From Butyrivibrio sp. (GTDB lineage: Bacteria > Bacillota > Clostridia > Lachnospirales > Lachnospiraceae): a stretch of DNA of 62,330 bases. A program made the translations under genes and the position numbers. Under the pieces are notes generated by a model that was not told the origin of the DNA, did not search any database, and saw only the letters and a list, made by a program, of their open reading frames with translations. How positions within the stretch are numbered: position 1 is the stretch's first letter; each line of letters begins with the position of its first letter. This document shows, in pieces, positions 1-9,767 of this stretch. The stretch is from NCBI RefSeq assembly GCF_015056685.1, contig NZ_SVFW01000008.1, positions 36,201 to 98,530 on the forward strand, in the 5' to 3' direction.

Positions 1-699
1 AGACTTAAGGGCGACTACCTTGCAATCGTCACTCTTGCCTTTGGTGAGATCATAAAAAACGTCATCAATGCTTTTTACGTTGGAGTAGACAGCCATGGAC
101 TTCACTTCTCTATGAAAAACGCTATGGAACTCAACATGGAAGAGGATGGACAGGTTATTATAAACGGCGCTATGGGAATCACAGGAACACCACATGATTC
201 CAATTTTGCCATAGGAATCGCAGTCCTTCTTATCTCACTTTTTGTGGTACTCAACCTCATCAATTCAAGAGACGGCAGAGCTATCATGGCAGTCAGAGAT
301 AACTACATCGCTGCAGAGGCTTCAGGAATCAATGTCACCAGATACAAGATGATGGCCTTTACGATTTCAGCTGCAATTGCAGGCGCTGCAGGAGTTCTTT
401 TCTCACATAACATCACAACTCTTACAGCTTCATCACAGTACTTTGGATACAACGCATCGATCATGATCCTTGTTTACGTGGTTTTGGGCGGCATCGGAAA
501 TATCAGAGGAAGCGTGATCGCAGCATGCATACTTTACCTTCTTCCAGAGCTTCTTCGCGGTCTCAATACCTACAGAATGCTGATTTACTCAATCGTTCTC
601 ATCGTGATGATGATCGTCAACTGGTCACCTAAGGTAATTGAGTGGAGGAAAAGAACTTTTGGCAACCTCCTTAAGAAGAACGGAAAGGAGATGGCATAA
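1..699 (+). CDS. livM: Branched-chain amino acid ABC transporter permease LivM (5' end outside window)
   Basis: Inner-membrane permease of a LIV-type high-affinity branched-chain amino acid importer. The reading frame is open from the first base, so the gene begins upstream; 232 residues are visible. The first visible residues carry the LivM-typical stretch GDYLAIVTLAFGEI. Several hydrophobic segments follow, then ASGINVTRYKMMAFTISAAI and a glycine-rich VLGGIGNIRGSV segment, all familiar in BPD_transp_2-type permeases. The stop overlaps the start of livG (TAATG), showing translational coupling. The preceding livH and substrate-binding protein genes are presumably just upstream. The assignment is secure; the actual substrate (Leu/Ile/Val or another amide) cannot be read from the sequence. 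Confidence 0.93.
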   Translation, partial: RLKGDYLAIVTLAFGEIIKNVINAFYVGVDSHGLHFSMKNAMELNMEEDGQVIINGAMGITGTPHDSNFAIGIAVLLISLFVVLNLINSRDGRAIMAVRDNYIAAEASGINVTRYKMMAFTISAAIAGAAGVLFSHNITTLTASSQYFGYNASIMILVYVVLGGIGNIRGSVIAACILYLLPELLRGLNTYRMLIYSIVLIVMMIVNWSPKVIEWRKRTFGNLLKKNGKEMA

Positions 700-1454
700 T
701 GGCACTACTTGAAGTAAACAATTTGAGCATCTCTTTTGGTGGTCTTCGCGCAGTTGGAGATTTTAATCTGAAGATTGAGAAAGGCGAGCTGTACGGCCTT
801 ATCGGACCAAACGGTGCCGGAAAAACAACAGTTTTCAACCTTCTTACAGGCGTTTATAAGCCAGATGAAGGAATCATAAAGCTTGATGGACAGGACATTA
901 CAAGGAAAAACACGATCGAGATCAATCACGCAGGAATTGCAAGAACCTTCCAGAACATCAGACTTTTCAAGCAGCTTTCAGTTATAGACAATGTTAAGGT
1001 TGGCCTTTCTGAACGCATTAAATATAGCCTGCTTGAGAGCATTTTCCACATTGGAAGCTACAAGACAAAAGAAAAAGAGATGGAAGAGGAGGCCCTTCGC
1101 CTTTTAAAGGTATTTGACCTTGATGGGGAAAAAGACATCCTGGCGTCCAATCTTCCTTACGGTAAGCAGAGAAAACTTGAGATTGCCAGAGCTATGGCGA
1201 CAAATCCTAAGCTCCTTTTACTTGACGAGCCGGCAGCAGGCATGAATCCTAATGAGACAAAAGAACTGATGGAGACAATAGCCCTCGTGAGAAGAGAGTT
1301 TGATATGACTATCCTTCTCATAGAGCACGACATGAAGCTTGTTTCAGGAATATGCGAAAAGCTTACAGTGCTCAACTTTGGTCGTGTTCTGTGCCAGGGC
1401 GAAACAAAAGAGGTTTTGGCTGATCCGGAAGTTATAAAGGCATACTTAGGCTGA
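699..1454 (+). CDS. livG: Branched-chain amino acid ABC transporter ATP-binding protein LivG
   Basis: Cytoplasmic ATPase of the LIV-type importer, 251 residues, the usual family length. Walker A is GPNGAGKTT at about residues 36-44. The family-type signature YGKQRKLEIARAM lies near residue 153, where LivG proteins have YGxQRxLEIARAL rather than LSGGQ. Walker B LLLLDEPAAGMNP follows near 171, and the H-loop in LLIEHD near 207. The early motif ARTFQNIRLFKQLSVIDNV is also LivG-like. The start overlaps the livM stop. It should pair with LivF as a heterodimer on the LivHM permeases. Confidence 0.95.
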   Translation: MALLEVNNLSISFGGLRAVGDFNLKIEKGELYGLIGPNGAGKTTVFNLLTGVYKPDEGIIKLDGQDITRKNTIEINHAGIARTFQNIRLFKQLSVIDNVKVGLSERIKYSLLESIFHIGSYKTKEKEMEEEALRLLKVFDLDGEKDILASNLPYGKQRKLEIARAMATNPKLLLLDEPAAGMNPNETKELMETIALVRREFDMTILLIEHDMKLVSGICEKLTVLNFGRVLCQGETKEVLADPEVIKAYLG

Positions 1455-1482
1455 GAGAACCTGACGAAGGAGCAATTATTAT

Positions 1483-2196
1483 ATGGCAAATTTACTTGAA
1501 GTAAACAATTTAAGTGTATATTACGGTGTGATCCAGGCTCTTAAGGGAATTTCTTTCCATGTAGATAAGGGCGAGATCGTTGCCCTTATTGGTGCCAACG
1601 GAGCCGGTAAGACAACAACCCTTCACACTTTATCAGGCCTTATAAAGGCCGATAGCGGCAGCATCTTATATCAGGGAAAAGAGCTGACAAAGATTCCAAA
1701 TCATAAGATCGTCAGTCTTGGAATGGCTCAGGTTCCTGAGGGAAGAAGAGTTTTTGCAGAGATGACTGTTCTTCAGAACCTCAAGATGGGAGCTTATACC
1801 AGAAATGATAAGGCAGAATTTGAGAGCACTCTTGAGATGATCTACAAGCGATTCCCAAGACTTGAAGAGAGAAAAAGCCAGTTTGCAGGAACTCTTTCAG
1901 GCGGTGAGCAGCAGATGCTTGCCATGGGACGAGCTCTTATGTCACACCCTGACATTATCCTTATGGATGAGCCATCCATGGGACTTTCACCTATATTTGT
2001 AAACGAGATCTTTAGCATCATTGAAGATGTTAATAAGGATGGAGTGACAGTGCTCCTAGTTGAGCAGAATGCTAAAAAGGCACTCTCCATCGCTAACAGA
2101 GCCTACGTCCTCGAGACCGGAAGCATCGTGAAAGAGGGGGATGCTCACGAACTTCTTAATGATGAATCTATAAAATCTGCATACCTGGGGGAATAA
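1483..2196 (+). CDS. livF: Branched-chain amino acid ABC transporter ATP-binding protein LivF
   Basis: Second ATPase of the LIV importer, 237 residues. It has Walker A GANGAGKTTT near residue 37, a canonical signature LSGGEQQMLAMGRALM near 137, Walker B IILMDEPSMGLSP near 156 and H-loop-position LLVEQN, in which LivF typically has glutamine instead of histidine. The motif MAQVPEGRRVFAEMTVLQNL is characteristic of LivF. ATG at 1483 follows an AAGGAG ribosome binding site with good spacing. It is separated from livG by only 28 bases, so the two are in one operon. The following kinase gene starts three bases after its stop region. Confidence 0.95.
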   Translation: MANLLEVNNLSVYYGVIQALKGISFHVDKGEIVALIGANGAGKTTTLHTLSGLIKADSGSILYQGKELTKIPNHKIVSLGMAQVPEGRRVFAEMTVLQNLKMGAYTRNDKAEFESTLEMIYKRFPRLEERKSQFAGTLSGGEQQMLAMGRALMSHPDIILMDEPSMGLSPIFVNEIFSIIEDVNKDGVTVLLVEQNAKKALSIANRAYVLETGSIVKEGDAHELLNDESIKSAYLGE

Positions 2197-2198
2197 AT

Positions 2199-2837
2199 AT
2201 GAAAAAAAACATCGTCATTACAATAGCCCGTCAGTACGGCAGTGGCGGACGTACAGTTGGAGAAATGCTGGCAAATGAACTGGGCATTCACTACTATGAC
2301 AAGGAACTTAGTAAGATCGCGTCAGAGGAAAGTGGCATCAGTGAAGGCCTTTTTCTGGAGGTTGATGAAAAGCGCAGAAAAAGAGGCTTTCTTCGCACTC
2401 CTGTGAATGTGTATAAGGGAGAGGTTATAGGGCCTGATAGCAAGGAATATACATCAGAGGACAATCTCTTTAATCTTCAGGCTGCATCCATAAAGAAACT
2501 GGCAGAAAATACAAGCTGTGTTATAATTGGACGTGCGGCTAATTTCGTTTTAAAAGATTACGAAAATGTGCTAAGTGTTTTTGTCCATGCACCACATGAT
2601 TTCCTGATGGAGCAGGCGGGCAAGGTTCAGCCACTAACAGGAAAAGAGCTGGAGAAATACATAGCAACAGAGGATAAATACCGCGCCGAGTACTACCATC
2701 ACCACACAGGGCAGAACTGGACCGACGCCATGAACTACGACCTGTGTCTTGACAGTAGCAAACTTGGATTTGAAGGAACTGTTAGAGCCATCAAGGCCCA
2801 ACTGAAAGTACGTTTTGGCGAGGATATTTTTGAATGA
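2199..2837 (+). CDS. Cytidylate kinase-like family protein
   Basis: A 212-residue nucleoside-monophosphate-kinase-fold protein. The N-terminus has the modified P-loop ARQYGSGGRTVGEMLA (residues 10-25), the hallmark of the cytidylate-kinase-like family common in Clostridia. ELGIHYYDKEL and a later VIIGRAANFVL segment also fit. It is distinct from the housekeeping Cmk, and the family's physiological substrate is not established. It begins directly after livF and its stop overlaps the next start (ATGA), so it is probably translated within the same transcript as the amino-acid transporter. Any functional link to transport is inference from position only. Confidence 0.8.
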   Translation: MKKNIVITIARQYGSGGRTVGEMLANELGIHYYDKELSKIASEESGISEGLFLEVDEKRRKRGFLRTPVNVYKGEVIGPDSKEYTSEDNLFNLQAASIKKLAENTSCVIIGRAANFVLKDYENVLSVFVHAPHDFLMEQAGKVQPLTGKELEKYIATEDKYRAEYYHHHTGQNWTDAMNYDLCLDSSKLGFEGTVRAIKAQLKVRFGEDIFE

Positions 2838-5116
2838 AAAAGTTTTTTGAAAACAAAAAATATTTAATTATTGGAGTACTAGCTCTCGAGCTAGTACTTC
2901 TTGTGGTTAATGCCCTAAGATTCTACAGGCATGAAGAAATCTCTTTTATAAGTGATGATCTGATCCTGTCATATTATGATGAGGCTACGGGAACAACAGT
3001 AACTGAGCCCGGATTTTATGCTGATCATTCCAGTAAGCCGGGGAGTGTAGTATATACACCGGATGTCTTTTTGAAAAAGGGAATCTATTCAGTAACAATA
3101 GACTGTTCAAGTAACGGAGGCACTTGGCATACCAATTACAGCACGCTTCTGGCTTCCGGGGACCCAACAGCTGCGCAGTCTGCAAACCTTGTGAGCAGCG
3201 ATCATACAGCAATTCCATCGGGAGATACTTCTACAAGCAATCTTTCCTGGGTTCATTATGGTACAAACTTCACAGTGAGAATGGGACCTGAGACGGATGC
3301 TACAGGCGACGACCTTTACGTCCTTGTAAACAGTGTGACCATTACTTACATGGCAGGAATGACTGTACTTCACGAGACTGCGAAGTTCTTCTTCGTTTTG
3401 CTTCTCATAGATTTAGTTCTCTTCCTGTATCTGTTCAAAAAGAAAGAAACAGCAGAGTACCTTAATAAAAAAGCATATGTTATTGCAGGAATGATATTTA
3501 TCATCTTCTTTTCAAGCTTTATGCTTTTCTACAGAAAGATATACTTCGGAGATGACATTTTCTACCATCTCAGAAGAATCGCATTCCTTGCTGAGGGACT
3601 TAAGAGCGGTCAGTTCCCGGTTAAGATCCAAAGCGGTTGGGATAATGACTATGGATACGCGGTTGGCGTTGGCTACGGCGATGTTTTCCTATATCCTTCA
3701 GCTATATTGGTGCTCCTTGGATTCAGCGTTCAGTTTGCATATAAGTTCTACATTTTCCTTATGAACGTGCTGACAGCTTGGATTTCATATCACACCAGCA
3801 GACGCGTTTCAAAAAACGACTACATTGCCCTCTTGTGCGCAGGATTCTTTACCCTCAACGGATTCAGACTCCAGGCAGTTTACACAGGCGCAACAGTTGG
3901 AGAATATGGTGCTTACACCTTCCTTCCATTGGTCGTTTTGGGACTTTATGATATTTACACAAGGGAAAAGAAATACGGCTACATCACACTTGCATTTGGA
4001 ATTGCTCTTGTAGTTGCAAATCATGTAATTACGCCTTATATCCTTGCATTTACAATTCCTCTTTTCTGCCTTCTTATGATAGAAAAGACTATTAAGAAAC
4101 CGGTTCTTTTGGACCTTTTCAAGGCATGCGGCCTTACTTTCCTTTCAAGCGCATTTTTCGTTGTTCCTCTTCTTGATTACTTTGAGGATATGAGAGGAAA
4201 TGACTACTCTGACATCCTTTGGGAGCGTGGCCATGAGATGGTGACCATATTTACAGAAGTTGCAGATAAGTCCAAAGACTCAGGCGGCTGGGCAGGAATC
4301 GGATACGGATTTATAGCAATAATGGCCCTTGGAATCGCCATAGCTCTTTCAGGAAAGTTTAAGGAAAAGACATCTGTATATATCAGAGTCGTGCTGTTTA
4401 ATGCACTCCTTTTCTATATGTGTCTTAACAACAAGGTATACTTTATCTTTAAGGATAGACTTCCAGGCGTTTTCGAGCACTTTGCGGAGATTCAGTATCC
4501 ATGGCATATCCTTGATATAGTGGCTGCAATAACAATCTTTATTCTTGCAGCAAGTTTAAAAGAGATCACAAAAGAGGAAGCCGGAAAGAGCGTAGCGCTG
4601 ATCACAGGTGCAATAATCCTTATGACCTGCATTTATCATGGCGGCGAGCTTTATAAGGAAACTTCACTTGAAGCTAATGAGATCACCATGTTTGACAAGA
4701 CTCTTCTTATTGAGACATCTGATGCAGAGTTTATTCTCCCAGGCAGAGATGATACGCTTCCTTCCAGAGAGACAGATATGGTGATAAGGGATGAGAATAC
4801 TCAGGCAACAGCATCTCTTATTTCAAGAAATGGTCTTAAGATCACAGCCCAGGTAGATAACCCAACAGGTGAAACAGTTACAGTTGAAGCGCCTTTGTGG
4901 GGATACAGATACTATACAGCCAAGGGCAATGGCCAAAAGCTTAATACCTACAGGGCAGACAGCTATAAGCTTGCAGTTGACATTCCTGCCGGATTTAGTG
5001 GAACTATCACAATCAAGTTCACAGAGCCATGGCACTGGAGACTTGCTGAACTTGCATCCCTTGCAGCATTCATATTCTGGGGATATAAACTTTTCAAATA
5101 TGAGACTTCAAAGTAA
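2834..5116 (+). CDS. Large polytopic membrane protein, PTPS-related/GT-C-like
   Basis: A 760-residue membrane protein. It has an N-terminal TM anchor, an extracytoplasmic beta-rich domain (about residues 35-175), then about ten TM segments, and ends in a second soluble domain before a last TM. After the first TM block comes GDDIFYHLRRIAFLAEGLK followed by GQFPVKI. This arrangement, an acidic loop with H..R and G.FP, resembles the '6-pyruvoyl-tetrahydropterin synthase related' membrane domain and GT-C glycosyltransferases. A role in lipid-linked sugar transfer or envelope glycan modification is inferred. It overlaps the kinase gene by four bases. The specific substrate is unknown. Confidence 0.62.
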   Translation: MKKFFENKKYLIIGVLALELVLLVVNALRFYRHEEISFISDDLILSYYDEATGTTVTEPGFYADHSSKPGSVVYTPDVFLKKGIYSVTIDCSSNGGTWHTNYSTLLASGDPTAAQSANLVSSDHTAIPSGDTSTSNLSWVHYGTNFTVRMGPETDATGDDLYVLVNSVTITYMAGMTVLHETAKFFFVLLLIDLVLFLYLFKKKETAEYLNKKAYVIAGMIFIIFFSSFMLFYRKIYFGDDIFYHLRRIAFLAEGLKSGQFPVKIQSGWDNDYGYAVGVGYGDVFLYPSAILVLLGFSVQFAYKFYIFLMNVLTAWISYHTSRRVSKNDYIALLCAGFFTLNGFRLQAVYTGATVGEYGAYTFLPLVVLGLYDIYTREKKYGYITLAFGIALVVANHVITPYILAFTIPLFCLLMIEKTIKKPVLLDLFKACGLTFLSSAFFVVPLLDYFEDMRGNDYSDILWERGHEMVTIFTEVADKSKDSGGWAGIGYGFIAIMALGIAIALSGKFKEKTSVYIRVVLFNALLFYMCLNNKVYFIFKDRLPGVFEHFAEIQYPWHILDIVAAITIFILAASLKEITKEEAGKSVALITGAIILMTCIYHGGELYKETSLEANEITMFDKTLLIETSDAEFILPGRDDTLPSRETDMVIRDENTQATASLISRNGLKITAQVDNPTGETVTVEAPLWGYRYYTAKGNGQKLNTYRADSYKLAVDIPAGFSGTITIKFTEPWHWRLAELASLAAFIFWGYKLFKYETSK

Positions 5117-5196
5117 AAAATCCGGATATAGGTATGTAAGATTTAATTCACGTAAAAACAAAATTAGTACAAATCAAAAAATAAGGAATGATATAG

Positions 5197-6240
5197 ATGT
5201 CACAGAATAAGTTCATCCTGATAGATGGAAGCTCGATGCTGGTTACCAATTACTACGGTAACCTCCCGAAGGCTCTCCTGTTTGAAAAAGACCCTGAGAA
5301 AAAAGAAAAGCTCTTTTCTCAGATAATGCACAATGATGCAGGACAGTACACCAATGCAATGTACGGCATGATGCGTACAATCCTGAAGATCATTGATGAG
5401 CAGAAGCCTACCCATATGATGTTTGCCTTTGATATGACAAGGGATACCTTCAGAAGGGAAAAATACGCTGATTATAAGGGTAACCGCGGCGAGACTCCTG
5501 AACCATTAAAAGAGCAGTTTGAAAATATGGAAAAGCTCCTTGAGGATATGGGATTCCAGGTCATGTACGACATGAAGTACGAGGCTGATGACATTGTTGG
5601 CAGCGTTGTTTCGAAGTTTGAAAAAGAGATTCCATCCTACATCATCACTAAGGATCACGATTATCTTCAGCTTGTAAGTGACTATACAAGAGTATGGCTC
5701 ATTCAGACCAAGCAGGAGACAGCTGATGAACTGCAGGCTAAATACAGCGCGGAGTATGGCTGGAACAGTAAGATGGTGAAGATTCCGGATAAGGCTTTTG
5801 AAGTTACACCACCACTGTGTCTTTCAGAATACGGCGTGAAGCCTTGTCAGATACCTGACCTTAAGGGAATACAGGGCGATAGCAGTGATAATATCCCAGG
5901 AGTTAAGGGCGTTAGCAGTGCTGCTATGCCGCTTCTTGCAGAATATGGCACAGTTGAGGGCATTTATGAAGCGATAGATTCCTGCGAGGGCGATGCCAAA
6001 AAGCAAAAAGAGCTTGGGGCGTTTTGGAAAGAGAGCCTTGGAATATCAAGAAGCCCTATGAAGGCTCTTATTGAGTACAGAGATCTTGCATTTTTATCAA
6101 AAGACCTTGCTATGATCAGAAGAGATTATGACTTCCAGAAGCAGTTAGACGATTTTAAGATAAACATCAACGTGGATAAAGCCAAGGAACAGTTCGAAAA
6201 ATATGGCTTTAAATCCCTTATGGAAAAACTCAATGCGTAA
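5197..6240 (+). CDS. Stand-alone 5'-3' exonuclease (PolA N-terminal domain family)
   Basis: A 347-residue flap/5'-3' exonuclease-like protein matching the N-terminal nuclease domain of DNA polymerase I, without the polymerase. Visible metal-binding positions include FILIDGSS near the N-terminus, FAFDMTRDTFRR followed by KGNR (the helical arch), EADDIVG near residue 130, and TKDHDYLQL. The H3TH region is IQGDSSDNIPGVKGV. It is somewhat longer than minimal homologues because of an insertion around residues 45-60. ATG at 5197 has an AAGGAAT-type ribosome binding site. It overlaps the downstream acyltransferase start. It probably removes RNA primers or flaps; whether a full-length polA exists elsewhere is not visible. 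Confidence 0.88.
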   Translation: MSQNKFILIDGSSMLVTNYYGNLPKALLFEKDPEKKEKLFSQIMHNDAGQYTNAMYGMMRTILKIIDEQKPTHMMFAFDMTRDTFRREKYADYKGNRGETPEPLKEQFENMEKLLEDMGFQVMYDMKYEADDIVGSVVSKFEKEIPSYIITKDHDYLQLVSDYTRVWLIQTKQETADELQAKYSAEYGWNSKMVKIPDKAFEVTPPLCLSEYGVKPCQIPDLKGIQGDSSDNIPGVKGVSSAAMPLLAEYGTVEGIYEAIDSCEGDAKKQKELGAFWKESLGISRSPMKALIEYRDLAFLSKDLAMIRRDYDFQKQLDDFKININVDKAKEQFEKYGFKSLMEKLNA

Positions 6241-6973
6241 TTTTTACCACACAATACTGATAAATATTCACAGAATAATATATTATGTCGCGAAAGCCCG
6301 CATTTGGCTTCTTAATGTAGATGGACATACAGATGAAGAGAGATATGCCCTTGCCAATGAGATGATAACTAAGATGAACAGGTCATCAGGATATGAGACT
6401 CTAAGCTTTGGACAGGAGAATCTACCTGAGGATGGCGGATACATGCTCTATCCCAATCATCAGGGGAAATACGATGTACTGGGAATCTTTACCAGCCACA
6501 AAAAGCCATGTTCTTTCGTGATGGATGAAAAGAGATCTCACCTTATTCTTGTAGCTGAGTTCTTGGGACTTGTTAAAGGAAAAAGACTTATCCTAAACGA
6601 TCCCAGACAAACTCTTACAGTTTTCAAAGAGATGGCAGAGGAGTTAAAAAAAGGCAGGAAGTTTATTCTTTTCCCGGAAGGTGGATATAAAGAGAATAAT
6701 CGAAACATCGTTGAGGAATTTAAGGCAGGCAGCTTTAAAGTGGCACAGATGGCAAAAGTGCCTATTGTTCCTGTTGCACTTGTGGACTCTTATAAGGTCT
6801 ACAATTCAGATGAGCACATTGGTCCAACCAAGACTTTTGTTTACTACCTGAAACCGATCCATTATGATGAGTATAAAAATATGAGAACAAATGAAATTGC
6901 TGCTATGGTCAGACAGAGAATAGTCGACACCATCAACTGGCATTTTAGTGACAGGACATTGGAGGAAAAATAA
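6233..6973 (+). CDS. 1-acyl-sn-glycerol-3-phosphate acyltransferase (PlsC family)
   Basis: About 246 residues. The PlsC motif I HX4D appears as NHQGKYD, and motif III as LFPEGGYKE, with a PIVPVAL stretch later (motif IV). It transfers an acyl chain to lysophosphatidate at the membrane during phospholipid synthesis. The start chosen is ATG 6233, inside the exonuclease stop (ATGCGTAA) and preceded by a GGAAAA purine run. A farther upstream ATG at 6203 in the same frame would add ten residues inside the exonuclease gene and is less likely. The close coupling to the exonuclease looks like simple gene packing rather than a shared pathway. Confidence 0.85.
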   Translation: MRNFYHTILINIHRIIYYVAKARIWLLNVDGHTDEERYALANEMITKMNRSSGYETLSFGQENLPEDGGYMLYPNHQGKYDVLGIFTSHKKPCSFVMDEKRSHLILVAEFLGLVKGKRLILNDPRQTLTVFKEMAEELKKGRKFILFPEGGYKENNRNIVEEFKAGSFKVAQMAKVPIVPVALVDSYKVYNSDEHIGPTKTFVYYLKPIHYDEYKNMRTNEIAAMVRQRIVDTINWHFSDRTLEEK

Positions 6974-6975
6974 AT

Positions 6976-8502
6976 ATGTCTTCGGCAGAAAGAGTATTAA
7001 ATAAGATAATCGGAGTGATCTATACAATAACAATCGTGTATGTGATAGGGTTGCTTTTGATTGCAAATTTTGTAGATTATTCAGAGTTTCACAAAAGACA
7101 TTTTGTGGCTCCAAATGTGATCCTGTTCGCTGTGGGAATCATCCTGATGCTTGTAGCAGGCAGAGCTATATATAAAAGCAATTTTTCTTTTAAAAATAGA
7201 TTTACTCTACCGCTAATAATTCTTATCTTTACAGTGATAATGGCTATATGCTCACTGTATAGGACAGGATGGGATGCAGGAACAGTAGTTAGTGATACGT
7301 TGAATTATGCTTTTGGAAACGATACAGAACTGGGGTATTATTCTGAAAATCCCAATAACAGGCTTATATTTGTTATTCTTTCAAGCATTTTCAGGGTATC
7401 AATAGCAATTGGTATCACAAATAGGACAGTTCTTTACGGAATTGTGGTAGTTATTCAGTGCATACTTTTTTGGCTCACAGGTCTTATTGTAAGAGACATT
7501 ATCTATAGGATCACTGAGGATAAAAAGACAGCTACCTTCGGATATCTGCTGTGCAGTATCTTCGTAACTATGAGTCCGTGGGTAATCGTAGCTTATACAG
7601 ATTGCTTTGGCCTTATTTTTCCTATTCTGGTGTTGTGGCTTTTCATGATAATGCCTGATGATACTACAGGTAAAAAGATTGTAAAATGGCTTGTGCTCCT
7701 TACTGTAGCTCTTTTGGGATATCAGATAAAGACAACAGCGTTTGTGGCTTACATAGCAGAGCTTTGTGCGTTATTTGTTTCATCTTTTAGTGAAAAGAAA
7801 AGAGCTCAGATGCTGCTTGATCTGGCGATTTTTGCACTTAACGTGATTTTCCTTGTTCCACTTTTTATTAAATGTGAAGATTTTAGATTCAGTACCACAA
7901 TGTTTGAACTCTATACTGACAGCAAGTGCGACAGAGAGCAGGAACTTACACCTTATCACTATTTTATGATGGGACTGAACGAGGAATACGACGGAACCTT
8001 TAATTTCGATGATGACACTTTCTCACATTACATACAGTCTTACGATGAGAGAATTTCTAAGGAAAAGAAACAGATAAAGATAAGACTTAAGAGTCTTGGT
8101 CCTTGGGGAGTAGTTAAGCTATATAGTAAAAAGCTTATTATCGACTATAATGATGGCTCTTATGGATATGGACTTGCAGGAGATGAGTTTGTTGATGATC
8201 CGCTTTTAGAAGATGCACCATGGAATATTTGGGCAAGATTTTTCACCCTTCCAACTCATAAAGGACATCCGGTTTATTTGAATCTTATGCAGATCATATG
8301 GCTTGGAATGATTCCATTTATGCTTTTCTTTAAGTTAAAAGATAAAACGAATGTATCACTTGCTCTTTGTCTTGTGGGAATAACAATGTTTGTTCTTATT
8401 TTTGAGTCGCAGCAAAGATATCTTTTCTTATATGGCCCTGTATACGTTATAGTTGCCGTTATAGGATTACATAACCGACTTAAGGCTACATACAAGTCAT
8501 AA
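6976..8502 (+). CDS. Polytopic membrane protein, ArnT/GT39-like
   Basis: A 508-residue protein with roughly ten TM segments. After the second TM block there is an extracytoplasmic loop with GWDAGTV and later YYSENPNNR. The combination W-D then Y.S..PNN is common in GT-C/PMT-type glycosyltransferases that use polyprenyl-phosphate sugars. A TM-rich central region is followed by a charged soluble stretch (about residues 310-420) and terminal TMs. It starts two bases after the PlsC stop. It converges with and overlaps the sensor kinase gene by 17 bases. Family membership is inferred from motifs; the donor and acceptor are unknown. Confidence 0.6.
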   Translation: MSSAERVLNKIIGVIYTITIVYVIGLLLIANFVDYSEFHKRHFVAPNVILFAVGIILMLVAGRAIYKSNFSFKNRFTLPLIILIFTVIMAICSLYRTGWDAGTVVSDTLNYAFGNDTELGYYSENPNNRLIFVILSSIFRVSIAIGITNRTVLYGIVVVIQCILFWLTGLIVRDIIYRITEDKKTATFGYLLCSIFVTMSPWVIVAYTDCFGLIFPILVLWLFMIMPDDTTGKKIVKWLVLLTVALLGYQIKTTAFVAYIAELCALFVSSFSEKKRAQMLLDLAIFALNVIFLVPLFIKCEDFRFSTTMFELYTDSKCDREQELTPYHYFMMGLNEEYDGTFNFDDDTFSHYIQSYDERISKEKKQIKIRLKSLGPWGVVKLYSKKLIIDYNDGSYGYGLAGDEFVDDPLLEDAPWNIWARFFTLPTHKGHPVYLNLMQIIWLGMIPFMLFFKLKDKTNVSLALCLVGITMFVLIFESQQRYLFLYGPVYVIVAVIGLHNRLKATYKS

Positions 8503-9727
8503 CTGCGCGAACAACGAAGCTGCCATTTTCCTGAATGAAACTGGCAACTCCACAATATTTTTCAGCTACAGACCTTATCTGAGCAGTTCCAATTCCACTT
8601 GGAACTGCTCTTGTGCTTATAGGCAGTCCATCCTCGTCAAAACGTGCATTTACAATGCTTGGATTTTTACATAAGAGCTTTAACTTTCGGCCGTCATAGG
8701 TGAGCTCAAATTGAATATTTCTTTTGGACGGATCAGGAATTCTCTCCTGAGCTTCTATGGCATTTTCCAGGACATTGGCGACGAGACTTGTAAGGTCAGT
8801 AGACTCTACAGGAATCCTTGCCGGGACATTGGCCTTGGCGCGGAGCTTAAAGCCAAGCTTCTGGCATCTTGCGCCGTAAATAGTCAGGAACTCATTGACA
8901 ATCTGATTGTCACAATAAGATACTACTGTGACGTCATCAAGCTTTGAATCAAAGTCCTTAAGATAGGCTATAGCATCTTCTATCTTGCCATCATTTATAA
9001 GTCCCATAAGGACTCTGTGGTGGTGTCTTATATCGTGTTTGTATTTTCTTATAGTTGTTTCATTACTTTCATATATTGAGAGTTGCTCCTGAAGCCTTCT
9101 GCTGCGGGCGTTCTGATAGTAGGCAATCTCTTTGTCAGAAGATTTTTTGTGCATCTGGAACATGGTGAGCTCATACTCCATGACTGCGGCAGCAGCCATA
9201 ACTACGATGTATATGATTGGAAACCAGTCAATCATGTTTTTTCCATAGGGCTGAAGATAGCCAATGAGAGAAGTCTTGAACAGAAGAATACTCAGGAAAT
9301 ATCCGCTAAGAGAACTGATGGTTCCAAAGAACACACCGGCCAGGTAGTCCGTGATGAAGGGCATAATAAGGATAAAGAGCCAGAAAGCATCCATTCCGAT
9401 GGTCCAGTCAGTTTCCATGATAAGATGTATAAAAAGAATAATTGAGAGCATATACGAACCAACGATGGTTATTATGATATGCTGCTGAGTTTTATAAAGA
9501 ACGATACCAAGAACAAGGAAAAGTACCGCAATGCTGATATTGGTAACAAGTCCGTGCTTGTATTTGGACAAATATGCAGGGATGGAGGCAATGATACTAT
9601 ATATGATAAAACCGGCAAGCAGTATAATTGTTGTTCTGGTTTTCTCTTTTCTCTGAATAGGATCAGATTCGAATTCGATCACTTCTTTTAGACTATACCT
9701 AGGTTTTATACGTGGAATAATGAACAT
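8486..9727 (-). CDS. GHKL-domain sensor histidine kinase (AgrC/CitA-like, orphan)
   Basis: 413 residues. Six TM segments are predicted across residues 32-188, then a coiled linker. The likely phospho-acceptor region is YKHDIRHHH with His about 231, in the style of AgrC-type HPK10 kinases (xHDxxxH). An N-box-like NVLENAIEA lies near 318 and a G-box GIGTAQIRSV near 380; a classical D-F-G box is not obvious. No LytTR or other response regulator gene is adjacent, so its partner is elsewhere. The start at 9727 has GGGAGG upstream with spacing of about 12. Its 3' end overlaps the convergent upstream gene. Confidence 0.85.
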   Translation of the reverse strand: MFIIPRIKPRYSLKEVIEFESDPIQRKEKTRTTIILLAGFIIYSIIASIPAYLSKYKHGLVTNISIAVLFLVLGIVLYKTQQHIIITIVGSYMLSIILFIHLIMETDWTIGMDAFWLFILIMPFITDYLAGVFFGTISSLSGYFLSILLFKTSLIGYLQPYGKNMIDWFPIIYIVVMAAAAVMEYELTMFQMHKKSSDKEIAYYQNARSRRLQEQLSIYESNETTIRKYKHDIRHHHRVLMGLINDGKIEDAIAYLKDFDSKLDDVTVVSYCDNQIVNEFLTIYGARCQKLGFKLRAKANVPARIPVESTDLTSLVANVLENAIEAQERIPDPSKRNIQFELTYDGRKLKLLCKNPSIVNARFDEDGLPISTRAVPSGIGTAQIRSVAEKYCGVASFIQENGSFVVRAVMTCM

Positions 9728-9767
9728 GATGTCGCTGCCCCTCCCATCAGGTAAAAGATGATAAACA